64,000 nucleotides of DNA. It comes from Ariolimax columbianus. Taxonomy: Eukaryota; Mollusca; Gastropoda; Stylommatophora; Arionidae. Position 1 is the first letter of the stretch; each line of letters begins with the position of its first letter. The stretch lies in NCBI GenBank assembly GCA_036924085.1, contig JAVGWX010000005.1, positions 101,367,172 to 101,431,171 of the forward strand, read 5' to 3'. A program made the position numbers and the translations under genes. This document shows, piece by piece, positions 22,880 to 34,135 of the stretch. Under the pieces are notes generated by a model that was given only the letters and a program-made list of their open reading frames with translations, did not search any database and was not told where the DNA came from.

Positions 22880-23945
22880 TGTCTACCAAGTGATCTAAGA
22901 CTCATATCAAGACATCAACAGACACATACCTCGTCAACAACAAACACATACATCGACATCAACAGGCACATACCTCGTCATCAACAAACACATACCTCGT
23001 CAACAACAAACACATACCTCGACATCAACAAATACATACCAAGTCATCAAAAGCACATACCAAGTTATCAACAAACACATACCAAGTCATCAAAAGCACA
23101 TACCAAGTTATCAACAAACACATACCAAGTCATCAACAAACACATACCAAGTCATCAAAAGCACATACCAAGTTATCAACAAACATAGACCACGTCCTCA
23201 AAAAACATATACCAAGTCATCAACAAACACATACCAAGTCATCAACAGACACATACGAAGTGATCAAGAAACACATACCCAGCCCTTAACAAACACATAC
23301 CTAATCCTAAACAAACATATACCCAGCCCTTAACAAACACATATCCAGTCTTTAAGAAACACATACCCATTCCTTAACAAACACATACCCAGCCCTTAAC
23401 AATCATATACTTACCCCTTAACAAACATATACCAAGCCTTTAACAAACACATACCGAGCCCTTAACAAACATATACCTAGCCCTTAACAAACATGTACCA
23501 AGCCTTTAACAAAAACATACCCAGCCCTTAACAAACATACACCCAGACCTTAACAAACACATACCCAGCCCTTAACAAACATATGCCTAGCCCTTAACAA
23601 ACATACCAAGCCTTTAACAAAAACATACCCAGCCCTTAACAAACATACACCCAGACCTTAACAAACACATACCAAGCCCTTAAAAAACACATACTCAGCC
23701 CTTAACAAACACATACCCAGCCCTTTACAAACATATACACAGCCCTTAACAAACATATACAAAGACCTTAACAAACACATACCCAGCCCTTAACAAACAC
23801 ATACCCAGCCCTTTACAAACATATACCCAGCCCTTAACAAACATATACCCAGCCCTTAACAAACACATACCCAGCCCTTAACAAACATATACCCAGCCCT
23901 TAACAAACATATACCCAGCCCTTAACAAACACATATCTAATCAAC
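22880..23945. repeat. 22-bp minisatellite with diverged left edge
   Basis: The core unit is CCAGCCCTTAACAAACACATAC (22 bases; clear at 23,828, 23,850 and 23,872). To the left it grades into variants built from AACAAACACATACCAAGTCATC and CATACCTCGTCAACAACAAACA. The gradient suggests successive replacement of an older unit by a newer one. Confidence 0.88.
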
Positions 23946-24059
23946 AAATGTTCCAAGGTTGTGCTCGTTACATTGAACGTATAAATTTGGAAGTGTGCAG
24001 TTCTGCGCGCGGTACTAGCATGGTCACGTCGATAAACACGAGTGTCAGACCTCCCAAGA

Positions 24060-24470
24060 TAGCAGTTTCTCTCTCTCTATCTCTCTCTCCTTCTCTCTCT
24101 CTCTGTCTCTCTCTCTCAGGGGTTCAAAACCTAGGTCTACCTGGGTCCGTAGATTAGAACTTTAGCGAGTCCGGCAGCCATGAGTGACGTAATACTATCT
24201 GTACATCGTGAGAACCAGACAGGTGACCAGCGAGATAAAGATAAGATGTATTAAAGTATAAGATATATTTAAAAAATATAACGGGCGTGTGGTGTCATCT
24301 GTGATCCGACACGGCTGTTGTCGCTTGTGAGTTCTGGTGGAGGTGCATACATGCACGTGCGTATACTAACCAGCATAAACATCACTCAGAGAGAATGGCG
24401 AAAGCCATATTAGGAGAATGTACACTCAGACCACACAAAGACATGTTAACAGTGAGATTATTAACGGTCA

Positions 24471-24518
<48 letters not shown>

Positions 24519-24700
24519 GCGAGAGAAAGAAAGAGAGAGAGAAAGAGAGTGAATACACACCATAAATGGTTAGAAAAGAAGCGATAGCAGAGAGAATACA
24601 GACACGTTGAAATTGTAAGGGTAAGAGAGAGAGCGAGAGAGAGAGAGCGAGAAAGAGAGAGAGAGAAAGAGAGGGCGTAAGAGAGAAAATAAGAAAGAGT
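24060..24700. repeat. (TC)n and (GA)n microsatellites
   Basis: A (CT)n run lies at about 24,069-24,118, and purine GA-rich runs at about 24,475-24,552 and 24,624-24,676. Pyrimidine-purine tracts of this kind can form triplex DNA. The minus-strand ORFs through them are leucine/serine artefacts. Confidence 0.85.
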
Positions 24701-25129
24701 GAATGATAGAGATACATGGCACATAAATAAAAGATAAATAGCAATTTAAAGGGCTGATTTTTAAATTTCGCTTGTCCCGACAGTAGGCGTGCAGTGCACA
24801 GACTAAATAAATGTTTTACCCCTAATATTAATAATTAAGAGTCATTATGGCTTATAGGAGAGCTGTAAGGAAAACTATCCTTTCTCGATCATAGTCCATG
24901 TTTTCTACGATGGCTACGATATTATAGTGTCTCAGCTCTGAAGATATACGAGAGCCACACAGTGACTACAGAGGTGGCGTTAACATAATATAGCGGTACG
25001 TCCTTGGAGGGTTGGACCAAGATCGTACGTCTTTTGTTAAGATTCTCGGATACATAATTCTGTGGTTGCCGTTCATGTACATTTAGCACGATGTGATCTG
25101 GTAAACGATAGACTACTGCATTCCCGCAA
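24701..25129. other. No assigned gene; one unassigned minus-strand ORF
   Basis: A minus-strand ORF at 24,922-25,161 (79 codons) is not low-complexity but carries no motif that I recognise. I treat it as unassigned. Confidence 0.35.
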
Positions 25130-25378
25130 ACCCCAGCATGATCAGAACAGGTGATCCACACTGATTCAGAAGGTTCAGGCGTCTTTATGTCCGCTATCTT
25201 CTATAGTCAATTCATTTGTACATTCCAAAGAAAGATTGAGTCAGGGCTGATAATGGCACTCATTCCATAAGTCTTAGATAGCCACATTAGAGTTGATGTC
25301 ACTGCCTGGATCGTCATTCTCATACTGAACTTAATGGCTTAAGAGCAGTACTCTGTCAACTAAGCCAGCAGTCCGCTC
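25130..25378 (-). repeat. SINE-like dispersed repeat, copy 3 (family B), with tRNA-like head
   Basis: On the minus strand it begins GGACTGCTGGCTTAGTTGAC followed by AGAGTACTGCTCTTAAG, an A-box-like tRNA head. It continues into the body shared with 885-1,066 and 10,055-10,245. The B box is eroded. It directly precedes the RNase H fragment, which is on the opposite strand. Confidence 0.5.
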
Positions 25379-25384
25379 CAAAAA

Positions 25385-25897
25385 AGAGTAGTGGTACAGT
25401 GGGTTCCATCCCACTGTAACATCCAAGGCAACGAGGAGGCAGACAGACTGGCAAAAGAAGGTGCCAGACTACCACAACCAGACCCTAGTGTGACCTACGA
25501 AGAGTCAAAAAGGCTTATTAGAGCTAGATACATGACCAAATTTGAAACAGAACATACTGGCTACACAAAAAACGATGCCTATTACCAGTTGAACAGAAGA
25601 GAGCAGGTCGTAGTCTTCAGACTTCGCACAGGCTACAATAGACTGAGGTACCACCTATTCAATAAATTGAAGATAGGTGGCACTGACGAATGCTCGTGTG
25701 GTACCGGGAAAATGACCGCTGAACATTTGCTGCAAAACTGCCCGACATAAGAGGATCAGAGAAAGCAGATGTGGCCATCACCAGTGGCAACACTAGACAA
25801 GCTCTATGGCAGTGTCGATAGCCTCAGGATGACCGCTGCTTTTTCGAAAAAATACAGGTTGACGTCTGACAGCGTACGAAGAAGAAGAAGATACTGA
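25385..25897 (+). pseudogene. RNase H C-terminal part of an EN-RT-RNase H retrotransposon (copy 1)
   Basis: The plus-strand sequence begins abruptly at 'VVVQWVPSHCNIQGNEEADR', the last catalytic Asp region of RNase H. It continues with 'RLIRARYMTKFETEHTGYTK', 'QLNRREQVVVFRLRTGYNRL' and 'CSCGTGKMTAEHLLQNCPT', then a TAA in place of Tyr. It ends CGTACGAAGAAGAAGAAGAT at about 25,876-25,895. It matches the other two copies (35,335-39,272 and 63,115-64,000) closely at the protein level, including the tail. It is heavily 5'-truncated and cannot be autonomous. Confidence 0.92.
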
Positions 25898-26181
25898 AGG
25901 TTTTCCTGTAAGCATTAGTCAATTGAAGCATATTAATAGCAAGGGTCAAACTTTGTACCTTTGTAGTGAGAAGCGAGCACTGCACCGCTCTGTCATTCAG
26001 ACGTTCTCAAATATGATACATGAATAACAGATATAATATTATACAGGAATAACAAATCTAATATGATACACCAATAAAATATTTAAAAACGTGTTCTCTC
26101 AAGGATCAAAAGAAGGATGCATCTTTAACAAATTTATTTTCACAATTTTGGATAGGATGAAAAAATAGGTAAACAACTTAC

Positions 26182-26783
26182 CTGAAGTTTCTTGCTGATG
26201 CTGCAGGTCTCTGAACACCTGCTGTACTGCAGACACTTCCACGGCTAGGTGTTACCTGACTCACATTTGATGCCACAATCTGAGATCTTTGAGCATGTTC
26301 ATATCTTCCAGGAATCAAAGGGGCTGTTTCTAAGTAACCATTATAATCTTGCACTACTCCGTGCTGATGCGTGCAATCAATATGACATGGATTCCTGGAA
26401 TGATGTTGCAATGAGCTTTCTCTTCCCAAACTCCCAAAGACAGGCCAAATTCTTGACCTGGGACAAACTGGGACTGAAATGCATTCCACTGAAGGATCAG
26501 CATTAATGGACACAGAAGGAAATATTCTTTGACCTCGTGAGACTGCTCCTAGAAGCGGCTGTTGAGTTGGTATTTTGTCACAACTAATTTCATTATCACT
26601 ATCGTTACTGTCACTTGCTTGTAATGAAACATTGCTGAATTCCTTTCTCTGTTCACAGCCTGCAGATGATGAGTGTTCGGTTGATACCCCAGCACTGCTA
26701 GATGTAGAGGAATTAGTATCATTGTCTTCTGAAGTAACTGAGTGAAACATCATGCAGGTTGTACAAACTGATGTACATGTTTA
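26182..26783 (-). CDS. Probable exon of a host gene, Ser/Asn/Asp-rich, function unknown
   Basis: The minus-strand frame is open from a stop at 26,781-26,783 to 26,182. It ends at a consensus splice donor, with exon ...TTCAG followed by GTAAGT (GT at 26,181-26,180), in phase 2. The first in-frame ATGs (Met-Met) are at 26,753. The protein begins 'MMFHSVTSEDNDTNSSTSSS'. It is rich in Ser, Asn and Asp in the first 80 residues; later it contains 'LLGAVSRGQRIFPSVSIN', 'CHIDCTHQHGVVQDYNGY' and 'VASNVSQVTPSRGSVCS'. I see no transmembrane segment and no known domain. Either the ATG starts here or the exon has an acceptor just upstream (CATCAG near 26,769). The partner exon downstream is not evident. 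Confidence 0.5.
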
Positions 26784-26814
26784 TTTAACAGGCACATCAT
26801 GACAAACAAGCATT

Positions 26815-27015
26815 TGTTTCATACTCTGCCACTGGTGGGTGGCGTGGAGGTGGGTGATGTGGTGACTGGCACCACTGACAACCCAGACTTGCCGGTGTTC
26901 AAATCCATGAAACAACAAATGCATTACCCCCATGTAGGAAATAAACTCCCGTAAAATATGGGTGCTGAAATATGATGCATTGGCCAATAGGTGCAAAATA
27001 CAATACAATGCACTA
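26815..27015 (+). repeat. Degenerate tRNA-derived SINE copy
   Basis: Starts with a worn tRNA-like head whose B box reads GTGTTCAAATCC (about 26,892-26,903). The conserved core follows at about 26,961-26,998 (GCTGAAATATGATG, then TTGGCCAATAGGTGCAAA). This is the same core as in the SINEs at 12,025 and 28,172 and in family C, but older. Confidence 0.5.
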
Positions 27016-27059
27016 CACCTTCAGAAATGCGGTGAATGAGAGGAAAAGAGAACAATAAT

Positions 27060-27285
27060 ATTCTAGCACTACTAGTTGTAGAAGAATGTGTTTCATCTTC
27101 TTGTTCAGTTTATGTTAATGAGATATCTCATTATCTCAATCATTATATGTGCTTATTGCTCTGATATGACCAACACTACAGTAAAATATTGCCAAGTTTC
27201 AGTCCGGTGTTCACAACCTGAAGATAAGTGTTCATTTAGATCTAGACAAGTCAGACATCTCATCTCCTTGTGTAGCAGCTGATTA
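27060..27285 (-). pseudogene. Decayed duplicate of the exon at 26.2-26.8 kb
   Basis: The best match is between GTTCACAGCCTGCAGATGAT followed by GAGTGTTCGGTTGA (26,653-26,687) and GTTCACAACCTGAAGATAAG followed by TGTTCATTTAGA (about 27,209-27,240). The flanks are weaker but in the same order, with CTAGATGTAGAGGAATTAG against CTAGTTGTAGAAGAATG in a different position. The duplicate has stops in all frames. I infer a local tandem duplication of the exon followed by loss of one copy. Confidence 0.4.
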
Positions 27286-27334
27286 AAATAGTGTCCTGCA
27301 AAATAAGTTGTTGCCCATGATTAATGAGGTAACA

Positions 27335-27620
27335 AAACTTAACTTTACTTCATTATACTAGTTTAGAAGGCTCTAAATCCAATCCAATCTATTTTTGAAT
27401 GCCTTAACTGACTCTGCATCCACTACATCCTGCGAAAATACATTCCAAGAATTCACCCATCTCTGACTAAAAAAAATGTTCTAATAGATAATCTAGAACT
27501 GTCTTTAAACAATTTGTAGCTGTGCCCTTTAGCTCTTTTAGCCGGTCGTACTATGAAAAACCTGGTATAGTCTAATTTATCCTTTCCATTTATATATTTG
27601 TATTAAGTCACCTTGAATTT
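27335..27620 (-). pseudogene. CR1/L2-type retrotransposon 3' end fragment
   Basis: The minus strand reads GGTGACTTAATACAAATATA, then a region for 'YTRFFIVRPAKRAKGHSYKL', then 'LFLVRDGWILGMYFRRM' with decay. The same nucleotide order as the element at 1-663 is clear: GGTGACTTAATACA, AGCTACAA, TTTAGTCAGAGA, then the 3' UTR with TTCTAAACTAGTATAATGAA and an AAGTTAAG tail. It is an older member of the same family, inverted relative to the first. Confidence 0.7.
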
Positions 27621-27639
27621 TTCTGTTTGGAAGAGATAA

Positions 27640-27972
27640 GGTTAACAGTCAGAGAACACATCGATATATCTAAACCTAACAGATTCAGATTTGAGTAGAG
27701 CAAATTTAACTATGGTTGATCACATCAGCAGAATGAAAGAAGATCATTACCACAACAATTATAAATAAATACTCAGGTATCCAGACTCCCAGAATGACTT
27801 AAAGTTCACTAGAGATGGTGGTGTGAGAGACAACATAAAAGAGTCTCTGAAGGATCCAGGACTAGACTGGAATCATACCAAGAGGAAGGCTGCAAATAGA
27901 ACAAGCTGGTGTACTATCTGACAAACCTTACATCCCAGGATAGAAGATGAGCAACTAAGTAAGTAAGTATAT
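27640..27972 (+). pseudogene. Non-LTR retrotransposon C-terminal fragment with TAAG tail
   Basis: The plus strand reads 'DHISRMKEDHYHNN' near 27,718, then a decayed basic segment, then 'GGVRDNIKESLKDPGLDW' and 'TLHPRIEDEQLSK'. It ends CAACTAAGTAAGTAAGTATA. This is the same family as 10,930-11,236 and 48,600-51,750: the motif GH-x-x-RMKE and the C-terminal 'LHPR.E.E' recur with the TAAG tail. Confidence 0.65.
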
Positions 27973-28171
27973 AAATCAGTCAATATAAGATTCATTACTG
28001 TACGCAACAAGTACATCATTTATTGTATTCAGACTGTGCATACATGCAACGAAATGTTAAAGGTTACATAATTAATTTTGCTGTTGACAGCCAGCTTCTG
28101 TGCTAGATAATAGTGTCATTGATATAAGAATTAGCCACATCTACTGGTAATACAGCATCCAAGTGGTACCT

Positions 28172-28428
28172 GGGTTTGTTTTTTTGTTTTTTTTTGCGTT
28201 CGCCTTATTTCTCTATTCCCCAAGGCGGGTGTGCGTTGCACTATGGTTTTTATTTTGCGCCTGTCGGCCCAGTGCATCCAACTTCAGCATACATTTTATG
28301 TAAGGGTCTGCCTCCTCCTGTATTTTCTAAGGGTTTGCTTCCCCGGGGTAACGGTCGGTGCTGTGATGGGGATCGAACCCAGCACCTTCGGATTGTGAGC
28401 CGTGCCACTTAACCATGCCTTCCCCTTG
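28172..28428 (-). repeat. tRNA-derived SINE, second good copy
   Basis: Inverted relative of the copy at 12,025-12,292. On the minus strand the A box TGGTTAAGTGG is at 28,405-28,415 and the B box GGTTCGATCCC at 28,369-28,379. The core domain is at about 28,254-28,288, and there is an A-rich tail (the T-rich run at 28,172-28,197 on the plus strand). Differences from the first copy are few, so both derive from a recently active subfamily. Confidence 0.88.
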
Positions 28429-28734
28429 TACCTGGGTTAAAAAAACCTTTCCAAGCATGCCACACAAGGCCAGTAAAGAGAGTTGTGCATGGCGTTAGCA
28501 TAATTTAAAACGAAGGCTATGAAACGCCATTGCAAGTGCACGAATACAGACTTCCTGTAAACGAGCCAGCTGTGGTGGCAACCTTATGTTTAACTTGGAG
28601 CAAAAATGTAACAGATCTTAGCTGTAGAGACAATATATAGGTAGGAGCTTGGACAACCATTTATTTCTTTCTTCTTCGTGGGATTTGAGTCAGTGCAGCT
28701 GAACTCAGTCCCGCCAGAATTTGTGCAACCAAAT

Positions 28735-30235
28735 CTAACCACGACGTAACCCGACGTACGTTACAGACCCGATGTCATCACCTGGAACGATAGTGGTAGA
28801 CTTGTTGCCACTGACTGGCCTGCGCCGTCTGGAAACCGCACGGATAGGATGGCAGATAATGGGAGGAGACGGACAAAGACGGGCATTGTTTTTTAAATCA
28901 CGTGATCTGGGGATGGAGATCGAATATAAAAGCCTGAAAGAGAAAGACGTGAGGATCATTACCTGAGAATACTTTGGAGAGGGACTTTGAGTGAGAGCAG
29001 GTGGCAGAGAGAATTGACTTGACTTCAGAGAGACCATTTCACTTCAGAGACAGAGAGAGAACATTTCACTTCGAGCATTAGTTGAGAAGAGATGACATGA
29101 GATAGACCATGGAGAGCAGTCAGCTTAGGAGCATTACTTGAAAAGACATGACATGAGATAGATCGTGGAGAGCAGATGACTTAAGATCGTTACTTGAGAG
29201 GAGATTACATGAGATAGACTCAGAGAGAGAACATTTCACTTCGAGCATTACAGGAGAATATTTCAGAGAGAGAGCTACTTTGGAAAGAGATGCTCAGTGG
29301 AGAGCAGGCGGCGGAGAGAAAAGACTTGACATCAGAGATGGCATGAGATAAACACAGAGAGAGAACATTTCACTTGGATCATTACTTGAGAGGAGATTAC
29401 ATGAGATATGCCGTGGAGAGCGATCAATTTAGATGAATACTTGAGACACAATTGGAGAGAGACGCTCAGTGGAGGACAACTGACGGAAATATGCAGTTGA
29501 GGCAGATTTGAGTCAAGAACCACAGATAGAGAACATTTTAATTCAGAGAAAGAGGTACTTTGGAAAGAGACGCTCAGTGGAGGGCAGCTGACAAAGATAT
29601 GCAGTTGAGGCAGATTTGAGATTTAAGCGACGAAGAGAGGCAGTTGAGATTGACAGTCAGCAAGAAAGGTAACTACTCCCATATTATGTAGAGGTCGTAT
29701 TTACAAGCCATCAGTAGCTTTTATAGACAGTTTTCCAGTCATCCTATTCATCATAGTAACGCAGTCCTACTGATCATGTCGACATCACCTTGATCACATG
29801 AATGTAAGTCATCAGTCACAGCTAAAGGCAGTTTTACAGTGATCCCATGGATCATATTTCATACAGTCTATCCTGACCATGTTGAGACCACTTTGATCTA
29901 CAGTGACAAGAGGAACAAGACCACGGATGTCATACCTGGGTTCAGAACCTACAAACTTTACCATCAGCGGCAATCCACAACCACGTTCGATCGCAGCAGG
30001 CCAGATTAGCAGACCAGTTTAAGAGAACAAATCAGCAAACCAGATTAGGAGAATAGGGAGGGTATCGTGACGTATAAATGGTGAGAGAGAGAATTTAAGT
30101 TTTTAGAGAGTTTATAGTTAGCAGTGTTTCTTGATTAAATAATCTGTTGTATTTTTTTTGGTTTATTTAGGGTTTCTTGAATTTGTTTAGAGTGAGTGTA
30201 AAGTGCAATGAAGCATTGATGTTAACAGATTACTA
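28735..30235 (+). mobile_element. Candidate LTR-like or long non-coding transcription unit with its own promoter
   Basis: A TATA-box promoter (28,897-28,932) is followed by about 700 bases of purine-rich, internally repeated leader. Motifs GAGAGAGAACATTTCACTTC, TTGAGAGGAGATTACATGAG and TACTTTGGAAAGAGA recur. An AG/GTAACT donor-like site lies at about 29,668. A second TATAAAT occurs at about 30,079, after GTGACG. The tail ends with a T-rich stretch near 30,155-30,170. The promoter plus purine-rich leader resembles the layout of the LTR-like elements at 1,111 and 58,565, but I see no sequence identity with them and no gag or pol. Boundaries are guesses. Confidence 0.3.
28897..28932 (+). promoter_or_regulatory. 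E-box palindrome plus TATA box
   Basis: The perfect palindrome ATCACGTGAT (28,897-28,906) is a CACGTG E-box with the flanks preferred by MITF/TFE/USF-type bHLH factors. The TATA box TATAAAAG follows at 28,925-28,932. The spacing and the downstream purine-rich leader fit a core promoter reading rightward. Confidence 0.5.
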
Positions 30236-31175
30236 AAGATGACCATATATTTACCACAAGGTCAGTACTATTTGTAGGGAAACTATTTCCATCCTTATGT
30301 GCAGACTCTGACTACCACTCATGCTGTTATATAAATCGTTGAATATAAAACAACTAATGTACAGGACACAAAATGCCCATCAATGCTTCCTGTATTTCTG
30401 AAATGAATCCTCAATGTCTTCTGACTGCTAATATGCTTTAACCTTTCTTTCACCAAAGGTATGATACTTTCAACCACAGACAACATCTTTTTGGCTACAT
30501 TATGACGTACAAATAATGAGTGGCCTGGTGGCCACGATCTAGCAATTATAAATCATAAAGACTGTATGTGCGTTGTGGTGTAGTACTTCTGTTGTTGTTG
30601 GTCTGCTCTAGTTTGCTAACTATGTAAGCTTATTTTAAACAATATGATATCACTGCTGCATCTAGACATAATAATCGTCTTGTGCATCAGCTGAATGTAA
30701 AATACTGCTGCTAATTAAAATGAATAATGTATCGAACATAAAATGACCATTAAGAGGGTTGGAGACCCTTAATTTCTACAAACTAAAAGGAATTGTCCCT
30801 GTCCTCAGGCTGCTTAACGGTGAGCGTTTGTTTGACACCTTACCACTCACCACTGTGCTGTGCATTGCACTGCTTTATCTAGAAAAAATATTCCTATCAT
30901 ATTGTGCATCAACTGAATGTCGTTTCTTGCTATTTGTTATATCAATCGCTAAATAAAAAAAGGAATAAAGTACCGGATACAAAATGGTTACCAAGACTCC
31001 ATCATCCATGATTCAGTGACTGAGTCTGCGGCCTCAAGACTCACTTCAAATAACTATTTACTAAACCATATTTTTTTACCACTGCTGTAGTAGAAGCACT
31101 ACTCTGATCATATCTTGTGCATATCAATCGCAGAAAACGAAAGGACTAAAGTAGCGGACACCAAATAAGCCATCA
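30236..31175. repeat. Diverged repeats of about 200 bases
   Basis: A consensus of roughly ATATCAATCGCTAAATANAA, then AGGACTAAAGTACCGGACAC, then AAAATGNCCATCAAGA can be traced near 30,330-30,400, 30,700-30,760, 30,935-31,000 and 31,110-31,180. Other shared pieces are CTTGTGCATCAACTGAATGT and ACCACTGCTGTA-like words. Spacing is irregular, so this is an old tandem or clustered repeat. Confidence 0.5.
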
Positions 31176-33159
31176 AGATTTCAGCTTTCTCCTTCCATTT
31201 TGGTTGAGTCTGCTATACACTTCCCTTTTGTTGTTGTCAAGCGCTGAGAGTAGTCTCCCTTTACTTCGTCACTTCTATATTCGTCTTTCTTATCATTATT
31301 AATCATCATTTTCTTTCCCTGTGCATGTACACTTCCAGGACTCAATAATATGGAGAGTAGAATTAGGTTCCTGCACCCTGTTGCCGAGAAAAGCGAATAA
31401 ATAGCAGGGTTGTACATGTGTTTGACAAAATCATCATGCAAAAAAAAATGCGCCAGAAAACAACTTAGTTCTTTTACTCTCTCTACTTGCGATGTGTCTC
31501 TTGTCTTGCAGGTGTACAGTTGTACATTGCCAGGGATTTCAGTTTCACCTTTTGATTTTATCCTCCCACTGATAGCATTGTTTAACACACTTTCTTCCAG
31601 CATTGTTCTCAGCAAAGTGTTATGTCTTTTGATGCGATCAAATGATCTCATCTGTCTGGCTGATTTCGTTTATTAATTCTCTTTTAATATCACATTTCTA
31701 CAAGACTTCCTTTTGTTTTCTTTCCTTTGCTTTTCTTTCCTTTGCATAAGATAAGCCTCATTCGTCAATAGATCTATATTTGTAAGGCGTCAGTTCTCTT
31801 CTCCAACTGTTTGTTCTTGTACATGTTTACACAAATCATGAGTTTACACAATAATTATCTACTCTCAATTTTAATTTATGAGTTATTCGTTTGAACTTTA
31901 ATATTTGACCAATAGTGAAAACAATGTGACCTGATTGTTTTCTATTTCCCACCTATCGTCATCTGTTATTTTATTGTCTACTTTGTTAATTATCGTAGTT
32001 TAAAAAATTATTATAGTAGTAATCCTTGTTTGCTTTCAGCTAGAAGAACCGTGTCATCCACATATTTGAGATTATTTACTAACACTCCGACGATTTTATG
32101 ACTCTATGTTACCGTTGGCGTTTTGCAAGGGCATTTGCCATTATGGTGAAATCAGTGGCGAGGGGTGACTTTCTCAGAACTGTAATCAATCTTAGCGAAC
32201 ACAACACCCATATCGATTTTACCATACCGAAGTTTATTGTTACTTATAATATCTAGGCAACATACATTCTAAAGACAAATCTTACAAAATTTATCAATAA
32301 TATTTATCTCATAATTCAAAATAATAATTGTTTTAACCAAAATAATTATTATAATGGGTATCATTTACCTCAATGAAGGCTAGGGAAGCCTAACTTGTTT
32401 CTTTGAGCTGACTCATCACGGATAAAAAATATATCTCATCTGATGTTGTTAGAGCTAACTGTAGCGTAGCAGGCATCTAAAGTGATGGATTTTATAGCAT
32501 TTGGTCTCAGTTTTTTTGCCTACACAACGTATGAGGATTTCAATTTTAGCAGTTAAGTTCCATCACGAATGTAGTCCAGTTTTAGAAAGCTAAAACAGAT
32601 TGAGCAACCGATAGAACAAAGTCTAAAACGTTAGCCACATCCTACTTCTTCTATGTAAGTTCTATACGTCGGGTTTTCTTGGCCAAGAAATTAATTACAC
32701 CGTCGTAGAAGGAAGGTTTTTGTTTTCAATTTTGAAATCAGTGTCTTTTCATTAGATATCAGGGATAGGGCAGATAGACTCTGAGAGTTGCTTAAGTAGA
32801 TATTGATTCTTTTTAAAGCCGAAAATGGCCGAAGTTGTACAGATTATTTAAATCTGAAACTCCAGACTTGGTCCAAATATTTATCTCGCTAGAAAACAGA
32901 AGACATGGCCATCAATACAATTTCGATAATCTTATGCATCCACACATTCAACTGATTGCATCGTAGTTTCCATTTCTCAAATATCTAGTACACCTTTTTG
33001 TTGTGGGTCTTTAAATCGGGAAGCAAGGTGTAGGTTGTCCATTCGAAAAAATATTCAATCGATCTGTGAAATCCCTGGCACCAAAAGATTTAACGAATAA
33101 AAAATCTTCCACAATACAATTACATTCTCTTCTAACGATACAGATGAAGGCGACATTTT
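31176..33159. other. AT-rich region without recognised features
   Basis: Nearly 2 kb with no supported gene. A minus-strand ORF at 31,181-31,651 (156 codons) has mixed composition ('MRSFDRIKRHNTLLRTMLEE'), no domain and no splice context I trust. The rest is AT-rich with many stops in all frames. Confidence 0.45.
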
Positions 33160-33530
33160 GCTTGGCTTGGCTTGGCTTCGTTCGTTCTCAATCTCCCGCT
33201 ACCAAACCCTGAAAGGGCTTAAATAGCAGAATGTAGTCCAGAGAAAGTAATGTGCTGTGTCGTAGTTAATAGCTTGACTGCAGAATTTGCACTTTTCGTT
33301 CCAACACATCCGACCAGCAAGCATTTTTTGAGTACCGGGTTAGCATTCCCTCTTCGATCCCTTCTCCTTAGCCAGTCTGCCCAGCTGCATCCTGTTATCC
33401 AGGATCACAGTGTGGAGGTGTAGAAGGGTCTTGGCAACTCTGGTTCGCTGGCCTTGACGCTAACAGTCAGCAAAAAAATGAGTCGCTGACCACTGCAGCT
33501 CATGCGCTGCTCAGCATCTTGATTTCTAAA
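33160..33530 (-). repeat. SINE-like element, family C, inverted copy
   Basis: On the minus strand: GAGCAGCGCATGAGCTGCAG, TGGTCAGCGACTCA, the core TCGGATGTGTTGG with AACGAAAAGTGCAAA, then GGACTACATTCTGCTATTTA, AGCCCTTTCAGGGTTTGGTA and GGGAGATTGAGAACGAACGA. It ends in a short (AGCCA)n tail (33,163-33,178). The copy at 51,771 has a (GAA)n tail after the same GAACGAACGA, so the tail is variable and follows a fixed 3' end, as in LINE-mobilised SINEs. Confidence 0.8.
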
Positions 33531-33763
33531 TTTTGCTTGAGTAAATAATATTTGTAAATGGAACTAAAAATTCATAGAATTCAAATGAAAAGACCAAAGA
33601 GTTACTTGCCCACATTAAACAATTTTTAAAGTGCTTACAGGTCCAAATGAATTTAGAGGATGAGCTCTCTTCTTTTGGAGAAATCTAAAGTCCTTTCTCA
33701 GTTATACGCGTTGTCTGTAAACGTCCGATGTGTCGCTTACAAAATGCAGTACCTTGCTCGCGG

Positions 33764-33767
<4 letters not shown>

Positions 33768-33805
<38 letters not shown>
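33768..33805. repeat. Poly-T tract of about 38 bases
   Basis: An uninterrupted T run. It could be a retroposon poly-A tail on the minus strand, but I see no body adjacent to it. Confidence 0.85.
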
Positions 33806-33807
<2 letters not shown>

Positions 33808-34003
33808 ACGAGCCATTGAATTAATACTAACACTATATTAGTTGTGTTTAACTGTAAAAAATTGACAAAAAGATACAAAATTGATGCGCTTGTAAGATGT
33901 CTGTTAGCATGATCCTTTCATATTGCATTTTGCAAGAAATTAAATCGAACTTGAATATGTAAGTAAGCAATGCTTATATGGACGCATCGCCACTGGGTGA
34001 TAT

Positions 34004-34053
34004 GCTTCTTCTTCTTCTTCTTCTTCTTCTTCTTCTTCTTCTTCTTCTTCTTC

Positions 34054-34085
<32 letters not shown>

Positions 34086-34135
34086 CTTCTTCTTCTTCTC
34101 AATTTTCTTCTTCTTTATCTTCTTATTATTTATGA
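34004..34135. repeat. (CTT)n microsatellite
   Basis: About 33 CTT triplets with one ACT interruption, then decaying TTC/TTA triplets. It yields a poly-leucine ORF that is not a gene. The complement (GAA)n equals the tail of the local RNase H retrotransposons, so it may be an expanded retrotransposon tail. Confidence 0.9.

Noticed and set aside
24382..24744. Ser/Leu-rich membrane protein on the minus strand
   Set aside because: Runs through (GA)n microsatellites; low-complexity artefact.
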